DNA of 5,507 bases from Rhodospirillaceae bacterium UBA6608 (GTDB lineage Bacteria > Pseudomonadota > Alphaproteobacteria > Rhodospirillales_A > Casp-alpha2). The stretch lies in contig DJHY01000060.1 in the NCBI GenBank assembly GCA_002433335.1, forward strand, positions 1 through 5,507, read 5' to 3'. The notes beneath the pieces are model-generated. The model searched no databases. It had not been told where the DNA came from and saw only the letters and a list, made by a program, of their open reading frames with translations. Numbering within the stretch: the stretch's first letter is position 1; the number at the start of each line of letters is the position of its first letter. This document shows, one piece after another, positions 1 to 5,109 of the stretch. Made by a program: the position numbers and the translations under genes.

Positions 1-1332
1 GAGGCGGACCCCGACGGATTCAGCGGGCGCGGACGGATGATCATCCGCGATTTGTCGGATGCCCTGATCGTCAATGACGGGGGCAGGCGGTCGACCGTCG
101 TGTTTCGCCATGGCGCCAAACCGGTGGCCACGGTGGGCCGGGGACGGCGGGACGTTTTGTCCTCGATCGACAAGGTCATTCATAACTGTCCTGTTCTGAT
201 CGTCGATGACGAGGAAATTCTGGTCGAGATGACGCGGTTTCAATTGCAGGACGCGGGATTTCGCCGGATCGACGTCGCCATGGACGGGGAAGCCGCCTGG
301 CAGAAAATTTCCGGCGACCAGCCGCCCGATATCGTGATCCTCGATCATTCGATGCCGGGCATGACCGGGCTGGAATTGGTGCAACGGGCGCGGGCGGATG
401 CGCGCTTCGAAGAACTGCCGATGGTTTTGGTCAGCGCCCATGAGGACCGGGAATTCCGCTCGGACGCGTTGCGTTTCGGCGCGACCAACGTGTTGACCAA
501 GCCGGTCGAGCCGGACGTGTTGATCCATCGCGTGCGCCAACTGCTGAGCAGCCTGACAATGATGCGGGAACTGCGCGCCTATTACAGGCGGGTCGAACAG
601 GAATTGGCCCAGGCGCAGCGCATGCAGGAAGCCATGATGCCGACCGACAAGGCGATGGCCGACCTGTCGTCCAATAACGGCGTCGATCTGTCGGCGCGGT
701 TTCAGATGTCGTCCGAATTGGGCGGGGACTGGTGGGGGCTGACGGATTTCGGTGACGGCAAGTTCGGCTTGTACACCGTGGACTTTTCCGGCCACGGCGT
801 GGGTCCGGCGATCAATACCTTTCGCCTTCATACCGCGATGCGGGATATGCCGCCGCCGCTGGATGGGCCGGGGAGCTACCTGACGCGGTTGAATGCCCGA
901 ATGTGCGAAATTCTGCCGCGGGGGCAATACGCAACCATGCTTTATGGGATTGTCGATGTGGCCGATCGTACCTTCACCTACGCCGCAAGCGGCTGCCCGG
1001 GGCCGATCTTCGGGCGGGCGGATGGCAGCGCCGTTGAAATGGCGGACAGCGCCGGAGTGCCGGTCGGGCTGTCTCGGCGGTCGACTTATGAAAATCGGGT
1101 GCTCGACCTGCCGGAAGACGGCTTTCTATTTCTATACAGCGATGTGATGCTGGAAGGCGAAGCCCCCGATGGATCGATGCTGGGCGATGACGGCCTGATG
1201 GATTTGGTCCGGCGGACATTGGTGGGGGGGCGGTCCGGCGGGCGGCCTTTGGACCGATTGGTCGATGCCTTCCTGGTTCGCTCGGAACTGCCCTTGACGG
1301 ACGATCTGACCGCGATCTGGCTTCAGTTCTAA
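1..1332 (+). CDS. Fused response regulator / PP2C (SpoIIE-RsbU type) serine phosphatase, 5' partial, with an RsbW-like kinase end at its N-terminus
   Basis: A cytosolic signalling protein expected to dephosphorylate a phosphoserine anti-sigma-factor antagonist (STAS protein) in response to aspartyl phosphorylation. Residues are numbered from the ATG at 37. A receiver domain spans about 51-172, with acidic pair D57-D58, phospho-acceptor D103 (ILDHSMPG), S133 and K155-P156. A helical, probably coiled-coil linker covers about 174-200. The PP2C domain (about 215-431) has metal-ligand candidates D231 (ELGGDWWG), D249 (VDFSGHG), D369 (YSDVMLE) and D422-D423 (LTDDLTAIWLQF). The Gly that usually follows D369 is Val. 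The frame is open from base 1, and bases 1-117 read like the last glycine-rich box and strand of a GHKL anti-sigma kinase (GRGRMIIRDLSD, then VVFRHGA). The ATG at 37 lies inside that domain, has no clear ribosome site, and is unlikely to be the true start. Receiver and phosphatase calls are firm; the kinase part is inferred from a short stretch. Confidence 0.9.
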   Translation, partial: EADPDGFSGRGRMIIRDLSDALIVNDGGRRSTVVFRHGAKPVATVGRGRRDVLSSIDKVIHNCPVLIVDDEEILVEMTRFQLQDAGFRRIDVAMDGEAAWQKISGDQPPDIVILDHSMPGMTGLELVQRARADARFEELPMVLVSAHEDREFRSDALRFGATNVLTKPVEPDVLIHRVRQLLSSLTMMRELRAYYRRVEQELAQAQRMQEAMMPTDKAMADLSSNNGVDLSARFQMSSELGGDWWGLTDFGDGKFGLYTVDFSGHGVGPAINTFRLHTAMRDMPPPLDGPGSYLTRLNARMCEILPRGQYATMLYGIVDVADRTFTYAASGCPGPIFGRADGSAVEMADSAGVPVGLSRRSTYENRVLDLPEDGFLFLYSDVMLEGEAPDGSMLGDDGLMDLVRRTLVGGRSGGRPLDRLVDAFLVRSELPLTDDLTAIWLQF

Positions 1333-1364
1333 AAAAAAACGGCGGAGATTTCTCTCCGCCGTTT
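1331..1364 (-). terminator. Rho-independent terminator, mainly for the minus-strand lyase, possibly bidirectional
   Basis: A perfect 12-bp stem pairs 1337-1348 with 1353-1364 around a 4-base loop (TTTC). The core is GC-rich (CGGCGGAG). Read on the minus strand the stem runs directly into a run of nine T (complement of 1331-1339), the classic intrinsic terminator, 20 bases after the lyase stop codon. On the plus strand only TTT follows at the base of the stem, so it would be a weaker terminator for the phosphatase gene. The T tract overlaps the phosphatase stop codon TAA (1330-1332), so the two converging genes share this element. Confidence 0.9.
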
Positions 1365-1384
1365 CATCCGCAGATACGGAAAAC

Positions 1385-2296
1385 TTACTTGCCGTATTCC
1401 GGCAGGACCGTGCGGGCGACAGATGCGTCCAAGGCCTCGTAGTCGTAGTAGGCCAGGGTGTCGTACTGATCGCCGCGCGACATCACGCGATCCATGAAGC
1501 CTTCGGTGCCGTCGTGTTCCTTGATGTGGCTGTACAGGTCCTGGAACAGCTTGGCGGCGGCGCGCATCGAGGTTGCGGGCCAGATCACGATGTTGAAGCC
1601 CATTTCCTGGAACTGCTGGCCGGTGAAGAACGGCGTGCGACCGTATTCGGTCATATTGGCCATCTTCAGGCCCGGCACCTTCTTGGCGAACTCAAGGTGC
1701 GCTTCGGCCGACGGCAGGCCGTCGGGGAAGGTCACATCGGCGCCCGCTTCGCGGTACAGGTTGGCGCGCTTGATGGCGGCGTCCAGGCCCTCGACACCAG
1801 CGGCGTCGGTACGGGCGATGATCACGAGATGCGACGAGGCGGCCTTGGCGGCGGCGATCTTGGTGGCCGCTTCCTCGGGCTCGACCAGACGCTTGTCGTT
1901 CAGGTGGCCGCATTTCTTGGGCAGCAGCTGGTCTTCGATATGGACTGCGCCGGCGCCGGCCATTTCCAGTTCCTTGACCACGCGCATGGCGTTCAGAACG
2001 CCGCCGTAGCCGGTATCGCCGTCGACGATCAGCGGCAGGTCCGTGGTGCGCGACACGCTGCGCACGACGTTGCACATTTCTTCCAGGGTCATGATCCCCA
2101 GATCGGGCAGGCCCAAGGACGCGGTGACCGCGCCGCCGGAGATGTACAAGGTTTCGAAGCCTGCGTTCTTGGCGATCATGCCGGCGAAGGCATTATGGGC
2201 GCCGGGCGCGCGCACAATTTCACCGCGATCCAAAAGTTCGCGAAGCCGTTCGCCCGCCGGGCGTTTGTCTCGACCGTTGCCTTCAAGCCAGGTCAT
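1385..2296 (-). CDS. Isocitrate lyase/PEP mutase superfamily enzyme, methylisocitrate lyase (PrpB)-like
   Basis: A 303-residue TIM-barrel C-C lyase. Known members cleave 2-methylisocitrate to pyruvate and succinate, or related 2-hydroxy acids, using Mg2+. Visible motifs are YISGG (51-55), GLPDLG (62-67), VDGDTGYG with D92 and D94 (91-98), HIEDQ (119-123), the lyase signature KKCGH with catalytic Cys129 (127-131), ARTDA (161-165), and NMTEYGRTPFFT (214-225). Length matches PrpB (about 295) rather than true isocitrate lyase (over 420). The KKCGH loop argues against PEP mutase, and TEYG-TP-FT is close to the PrpB pattern. One oddity is FPD (190-192), where E. coli PrpB has FPE. Neither a 2-methylcitrate synthase nor a dehydratase gene is in the window, so dimethylmalate lyase or another 2-hydroxyacid lyase is a real alternative. 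The ATG has a good ribosome site 6 bases upstream. Transcription is divergent from the dioxygenase pair. Family is sure; substrate is uncertain. Confidence 0.9.
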   Translation of the reverse strand: MTWLEGNGRDKRPAGERLRELLDRGEIVRAPGAHNAFAGMIAKNAGFETLYISGGAVTASLGLPDLGIMTLEEMCNVVRSVSRTTDLPLIVDGDTGYGGVLNAMRVVKELEMAGAGAVHIEDQLLPKKCGHLNDKRLVEPEEAATKIAAAKAASSHLVIIARTDAAGVEGLDAAIKRANLYREAGADVTFPDGLPSAEAHLEFAKKVPGLKMANMTEYGRTPFFTGQQFQEMGFNIVIWPATSMRAAAKLFQDLYSHIKEHDGTEGFMDRVMSRGDQYDTLAYYDYEALDASVARTVLPEYGK

Positions 2297-2302
2297 GGAG
2301 TT

Positions 2303-2308
2303 CCTCCG
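2303..2308 (-). promoter_or_regulatory. Ribosome binding site of the lyase gene
   Basis: On the minus strand CGGAGG lies 6 bases before the ATG at 2296-2294, a near-ideal Shine-Dalgarno sequence. It fixes the start of the lyase and argues against an internal start. Confidence 0.75.
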
Positions 2309-2324
2309 TTCGTTAGTGGCATTC

Positions 2325-2382
2325 GTTGATGGTGTTTCGATTGGCGAACTGTATACAATCTTGGGCGATAGATGGCATCAAC
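2325..2382. promoter_or_regulatory. Candidate operator/divergent promoter core: TGTATACA inside a wider inverted repeat
   Basis: The 160-base gap between the divergent lyase and dioxygenase genes contains the perfect palindrome TGTATACA (2350-2357). Flanking it, GTTGATG (2325-2331) and CATCAAC (2376-2382) form a perfect 7-bp inverted repeat with exactly the same centre (between 2353 and 2354). TACAAT (2354-2359) is a 5-of-6 match to a sigma-70 -10 box for the plus strand. TATACA on the minus strand (2355-2350) could serve the lyase. Neither has a good -35, which would suit an activated promoter. TGTATACA-type sites are common for GntR-family regulators of organic-acid catabolism, but no regulator gene is in the window. 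The symmetry is seen; the regulatory role is inferred. Confidence 0.4.
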
Positions 2383-2455
2383 TTCTTCACATTCCATTGC
2401 AAAGAAGCCAAGGGTTTGCCATTTATGTAACACCCGGTTTTCCTATAGGTTGGCC

Positions 2456-2827
2456 ATGTCCGAGCGCGGTTTCGACATCATTTCCGAGTATCACGCCCAT
2501 ATCTATTTCGATGGGCCGGAAGCGCGCGAACATGCCTATTTTTTGCGAGAAAAGTTGCTGGCCGAATTCGGATGCACGCCCGGGGGCATTCGTGAAGTGG
2601 CTGCCGGACCGCATCCAAAGCCGGATATCCTGGTCCATATTCCCGTCCCGCGTTTTGCCGAAGTCGTCCCGTACCTGATGTTGAACAGGGCGGGGCATAG
2701 CATTCTGGTGCATCCGGAAACCGGGTCGCCCGTCGAAGACCACACGGACAACGCCCTGTGGTTGGGGATGGCGCTTCCGGTCGATGTGGCGTTTTTAAAG
2801 GCTTTCGAAGCCCGTATGGCCCAATGA
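2456..2827 (+). CDS. DOPA 4,5-dioxygenase family protein (extradiol ring-cleaving type)
   Basis: A 123-residue cytosolic protein of the DOPA 4,5-dioxygenase family, whose characterised members open the catechol ring of DOPA or related catechols using non-haem Fe(II) and O2. Family motifs in order are YHAHIYFD (12-19), GPHP (51-54), LNRAGHSILVHPETG (76-90) and EDHTDNALWLG (94-104). Candidate metal or catalytic histidines are H13, H15, H53, H86 and H96. The chosen ATG at 2456 puts the first motif 12 residues in, as usual for the family, behind a weak TAGG six bases upstream. An in-frame ATG at 2372 would add 28 residues that look nothing like the family and is not favoured. The TauD-like gene follows after 38 bases on the same strand, so they are probably co-transcribed. 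Bacterial members are mostly uncharacterised, so the natural substrate is open. Confidence 0.87.
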   Translation: MSERGFDIISEYHAHIYFDGPEAREHAYFLREKLLAEFGCTPGGIREVAAGPHPKPDILVHIPVPRFAEVVPYLMLNRAGHSILVHPETGSPVEDHTDNALWLGMALPVDVAFLKAFEARMAQ

Positions 2828-2855
2828 ATGGCGTCGTGAGCGCCAAATAAACCGT

Positions 2856-2862
2856 GGAAAAG
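2856..2862 (+). promoter_or_regulatory. Ribosome binding site deciding the start of the TauD-like gene
   Basis: GGAAAAG ends 3 bases before the ATG at 2866, with its GGA core 7 bases away. This supports the ATG over the in-frame GTG at 2854, which lies just upstream of this site and has no purine-rich site of its own. Confidence 0.45.
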
Positions 2863-2865
2863 AAA

Positions 2866-3897
2866 ATGAGCGAACATCCCCTTACTCCCTGTACCGAGAA
2901 ATCCGCCTGGACGGCCGCCGAACTGGCCGCCGATCCCAATTGGAACCGCCGTCTGTCCGACGATGAAATCAGCGAACTGGAGCGTGTCTCCGAGGCGTTG
3001 ATCTCGGCGGGTAAATACGCACCGAATATTCGCTTCGACGACGTCTCATCGCCGGTATTGAGCAAGCTCGCCGACTGGATTGCCGAGGAATTGGAATTCG
3101 GGCGCGGTTGTGTCGTGCTGCGGGGGCTGGATGTCGACCGCTACGAGCGCCGCCAGGTCGAAACCATGTATTGGCTGCTCAGCGTATTGTTCAGCACCCC
3201 GATGCACCAGAACCCGGACGGCGAAATGATCGCCGAGGTCACGGACAAGGGGCTGGATTACAACGACCCGCTGGTTCGCGGCTACAAGAGCAAACAGAAG
3301 CTGTTCTTCCACTGTGACGGCTTGGATATCGTCAGCTTGCTGTGCCTGCAGCCTTCAATGTCGGGCGGCGAAAGCCAGATCGCGTCTTCCATGGCCGTCT
3401 ACAACGAAATTCTGACCCACCATCCGGAGTACCTGCCGGTGCTGTACGAAGGTTTCCACTTCAACCTGCGCGGCGAAGGCAAGGCCGGGGAGAGCCATCC
3501 GGTGACCGAGCACAAGGTGCCGGTCTACAGTTGGTGCGATGGGCGGTTGAGCTGCCGTTATCTGCGCAAAGCCATTGTCGAAGGTCAGGAATTCGTGGGC
3601 GAGCCGATCTCCGATCTGGCTAAAGAGGCGCTGGATTACATCCAGGACCTTTGCGCCAGCGACAAATATCGTTTCGACATGCCGTTCGACAAAGGCGACA
3701 TCCAGATCCTCAACAATTACGTCACCCTGCATTCGCGGGCGGCGTTCGAGGATTGGCCCGAGGCATCGCGTAAGCGCAACCTGCTGCGTTTGTGGATGAA
3801 CATGCGCAACGGGCGGAAGCTCGATCCGAAATTCGCGGACCACTACAACATGGGCCCGCGCACACCCATGCGCCTGAAGACGGACCAAGCCGCCTAG
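2866..3897 (+). CDS. TauD/TfdA family 2-oxoglutarate- and Fe(II)-dependent dioxygenase
   Basis: A 343-residue soluble enzyme of the TauD/TfdA (clavaminate synthase-like) fold. Members couple oxidative decarboxylation of 2-oxoglutarate to hydroxylation or cleavage of a small substrate. The iron site is visible: H149 and D151 in FFHCDG, distal H289 in TLHSR, and the 2-oxoglutarate-binding arginine about 15 residues later (R304 in RKRNLLRLW; R308 is the alternative). GCVVLRG (81-87) and SGGES (166-170) are further family hallmarks. About 60 N-terminal residues, with W15 and W26, precede the core; this longer form is common among bacterial relatives of about 340 residues and differs from TauD of E. 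coli (283). Start is ATG 2866; GTG 2854 would add MEKK. It follows the DOPA dioxygenase-like gene by 38 bases, suggesting consecutive oxygenase steps. Substrate unknown; no sulfonate or phosphonate transport genes are nearby to suggest one. Confidence 0.9.
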   Translation: MSEHPLTPCTEKSAWTAAELAADPNWNRRLSDDEISELERVSEALISAGKYAPNIRFDDVSSPVLSKLADWIAEELEFGRGCVVLRGLDVDRYERRQVETMYWLLSVLFSTPMHQNPDGEMIAEVTDKGLDYNDPLVRGYKSKQKLFFHCDGLDIVSLLCLQPSMSGGESQIASSMAVYNEILTHHPEYLPVLYEGFHFNLRGEGKAGESHPVTEHKVPVYSWCDGRLSCRYLRKAIVEGQEFVGEPISDLAKEALDYIQDLCASDKYRFDMPFDKGDIQILNNYVTLHSRAAFEDWPEASRKRNLLRLWMNMRNGRKLDPKFADHYNMGPRTPMRLKTDQAA

Positions 3898-3904
3898 GGT
3901 GTCG

Positions 3905-3931
3905 TTTCAATTGAAAAGCTAAATCAGCTTT
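3905..3931. terminator. Possible weak bidirectional termination region between converging genes
   Basis: The short gap between the TauD-like stop (3897) and the diguanylate cyclase stop (3926-3924) holds a perfect 12-bp AT-rich palindrome, TTTCAATTGAAA (3905-3916), and an overlapping 6-bp stem AAAGCT/AGCTTT (3915-3920 with 3926-3931, 5-base loop). On the minus strand that stem is followed by T-rich sequence. The stems are weak and not GC-rich, so this is tentative; a Rho-dependent end is equally possible. Confidence 0.3.
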
Positions 3932-4868
3932 CGCCGCCGGCGGCCTTGCGTTTGGCCGCCGGTATCGGCGAGGCCTTGGTCGAACAGTTGCGACCGGCGC
4001 GCTTGGATTCATAGAGCGCCGCATCGGCCCGGCCCAGCGTGCCTTCGATGCTGGCGTCGTCTTCTTCCGCTTCGGCCACACCGATTGAAACAGTGACCTT
4101 CAAATCGCCCGCGATGGTCTTGACTACCTGATCCGAGATGGCGATGCGCAGGCGTTCGGCAACGATCATCGCCGCGTCGGCGTCAGCACCCGGCAAGAGA
4201 ATGGCGAATTCCTCGCCACCCAGGCGGCCCAGGGTGTCGAACGGACGGCGGCCCTTCTGCCAACGTTGCACCGCTTCCTTCAGCACATCGTCACCGGCCT
4301 GATGGCCATAGGTGTCGTTGACCTGCTTGAAGTTGTCGAGGTCCAGAAGGGCGACCGAAAACGGCACGCCATGACGGCGCAGGCGGTGCACTTCCAACTC
4401 GGCGCGCTCCATGAAGTGGCGGCGATTCTTGGCGCCGGTCAAATCGTCGGTGGTGGCGAGGGACAGCAGTTCCGCTTCACGTTCCACATTTTCGGTGACG
4501 TCGCGTTCGATGGCGGCGAAATGGGTCATCGATCCATCTTCGCCAAGCAGGGGCATGATGTTCATGTCGACCCAATAGGCCGTTCCGTCCTTGGCGTATT
4601 GCAGCAGGCGGGTACGGATGTGGCGCCCGGCCTTGAGCGCTTCCTCGATCTTGGCGCGGGTGTCGTCGTCCGTATCCTCGCCATCTTGAAACGACGACGG
4701 CTTACCGACCGCCTGATCCTCGCCGTATCCCGACAGGCGGCAAAAGGCATCGTTTACATAAACGATGGTCGATGATGAAGACGGCGTGGCGCCGACCTCT
4801 GCTACGAACACGGCATCGTTCGCGCGAGCAACAATATCGGAAAATGAAAAACCGGCGGTAATCGTCAT
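3924..4868 (-). CDS. PAS-GGDEF diguanylate cyclase
   Basis: A 314-residue soluble enzyme that should join two GTP into cyclic di-GMP under control of an N-terminal PAS sensor. The PAS domain (about 8-125) has NDAFCRLSGY (39-48), KDGTAYW (93-99) and the terminal IERDVTE (120-126), which passes through a short helix into the cyclase. GGDEF domain (about 135-295): DDLTG (141-145), DLDNFKQVND (176-185), catalytic GGEEF (217-221) and SIGVA (261-265). RPFD (208-211) sits exactly five residues before GGEEF, so the RxxD product-inhibition site is intact. There is no EAL or HD-GYP domain, membrane segment or signal peptide. The start is ATG 4868; a TTG at 4907 would add 13 atypical residues. The Ala/Lys/Gly-rich tail after 298 is not part of the domain. 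The gene converges on the TauD-like gene and diverges from the dehydrogenase. The PAS ligand is unknown. Confidence 0.93.
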   Translation of the reverse strand: MTITAGFSFSDIVARANDAVFVAEVGATPSSSSTIVYVNDAFCRLSGYGEDQAVGKPSSFQDGEDTDDDTRAKIEEALKAGRHIRTRLLQYAKDGTAYWVDMNIMPLLGEDGSMTHFAAIERDVTENVEREAELLSLATTDDLTGAKNRRHFMERAELEVHRLRRHGVPFSVALLDLDNFKQVNDTYGHQAGDDVLKEAVQRWQKGRRPFDTLGRLGGEEFAILLPGADADAAMIVAERLRIAISDQVVKTIAGDLKVTVSIGVAEAEEDDASIEGTLGRADAALYESKRAGRNCSTKASPIPAAKRKAAGGES

Positions 4869-4920
4869 CGGTCGTATCGCCTCTAGCCTTGAACGGCCAG
4901 CCCCCAACGGATTGAATTAA

Positions 4921-4948
4921 TTAGTATGTCCGCTCCCCATGGGCGCAA
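4921..4948 (-). promoter_or_regulatory. Candidate sigma-70 promoter of the diguanylate cyclase gene
   Basis: On the minus strand TTGCGC (4948-4943) lies 16 bases upstream of TACTAA (4926-4921), a moderate -35/-10 pair. Transcription would begin near 4914, giving a leader of about 45 bases. The imperfect palindrome GCGCAA-T-TTGTGC (4943-4955) covers the -35 box and could be an operator. Confidence 0.3.
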
Positions 4949-4991
4949 TTTGTGCAACAAAAGTAACATAAAAACCAGAGCTGATGTGAAC

Positions 4992-5019
4992 CTGACGTCC
5001 GGCCGTTATTTTTTAAATA
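4992..5019 (+). promoter_or_regulatory. Candidate promoter of the D-2-hydroxyacid dehydrogenase gene
   Basis: CTGACG (4992-4997) resembles a -35 box (4 of 6), followed after 16 bases by TAAATA (5014-5019), a weak -10 in the most AT-rich stretch of the gap. The leader would be about 80 bases. Only a tentative match. Confidence 0.25.
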
Positions 5020-5092
5020 CTTGCTGGCACAGCGTCGCTCGGGGCATACCCATGGCAAAGCGAATCCGGCGCAATAGCCGGGCATGATAAAC

Positions 5093-5098
5093 AGAGGA
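5093..5098 (+). promoter_or_regulatory. Ribosome binding site of the dehydrogenase gene
   Basis: AGAGGA lies 11 bases before the ATG at 5110. The motif is good but the spacing is longer than ideal. No other in-frame start is nearby, and the protein matches its family from its first residues. Confidence 0.55.
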
Positions 5099-5109
5099 AC
5101 CGTCATCAA

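Larger units (their letters stand above)
4869..5109. other. Divergent intergenic region between the diguanylate cyclase and dehydrogenase genes
   Basis: A 241-base gap, AT-richer than the genes around it, especially 4911-4980 and 5005-5025. It holds candidate promoters in both directions, a 13-base imperfect palindrome at 4943-4955, and a small 5-bp hairpin CCGGC/GCCGG (5066-5070 with 5077-5081) in the dehydrogenase leader. A 53-codon plus-strand frame from 4926 has no ribosome site and no recognisable composition, so I see no gene here. Confidence 0.6.

Noticed and set aside
37..39. ATG at 37 as the true start of the phosphatase gene
   Set aside because: The frame continues upstream, no Shine-Dalgarno sequence precedes it, and the residues on both sides of it read as one continuous kinase-like box.
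1385..2296. PEP mutase (phosphonate biosynthesis) identity for the lyase
   Set aside because: The active-site loop is KKCGH with the catalytic Cys, not the EDKxxxKxNS loop of PEP mutase, and no phosphonate genes are nearby.
2297..2307. GGAG/CTCC mini-hairpin that could hide the lyase ribosome site
   Set aside because: Only four base pairs with a three-base loop, too weak to control translation, and expected by chance beside a GGAGG site.
1514..2329. Plus-strand 271-residue open frame opposite the lyase gene
   Set aside because: It is antisense to a convincing PrpB-like enzyme, has repetitive composition typical of GC-rich shadow frames (Gly, His, Val rich) and no family motif.
2372..2455. 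Longer start (ATG 2372) for the DOPA dioxygenase-like gene
   Set aside because: The extra 28 residues resemble translated promoter DNA and the family normally begins near the YHAHIYFD motif, which fits ATG 2456.
2478..3065. Minus-strand 195-residue frame across the two dioxygenase genes
   Set aside because: It overlaps two well-supported genes on the other strand, shows low-complexity Arg/Pro/Ser-rich composition and no ribosome site or motif.
3355..3888. Minus-strand 177-residue frame opposite the TauD-like gene
   Set aside because: A shadow of a gene whose iron-site residues are all in the plus frame.
4266..4775. Plus-strand 169-residue frame opposite the diguanylate cyclase
   Set aside because: Antisense to the intact PAS-GGDEF gene and without recognisable domains.
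4869..4907. TTG start at 4907 for the diguanylate cyclase
   Set aside because: A rare start codon; the added 13 residues would lie over the probable leader, and the ATG at 4868 fits the start of the PAS domain.
5025..5039. Possible sigma-54 promoter TGGCAC upstream of the dehydrogenase
   Set aside because: The -24-like TGGCAC is present, but the -12 element TTGC is absent and the GC pair is off by one base.
4926..5087. 53-codon plus-strand small frame in the intergenic region
   Set aside because: No ribosome site, no recognisable composition or membrane segment, and it runs across the candidate promoters.
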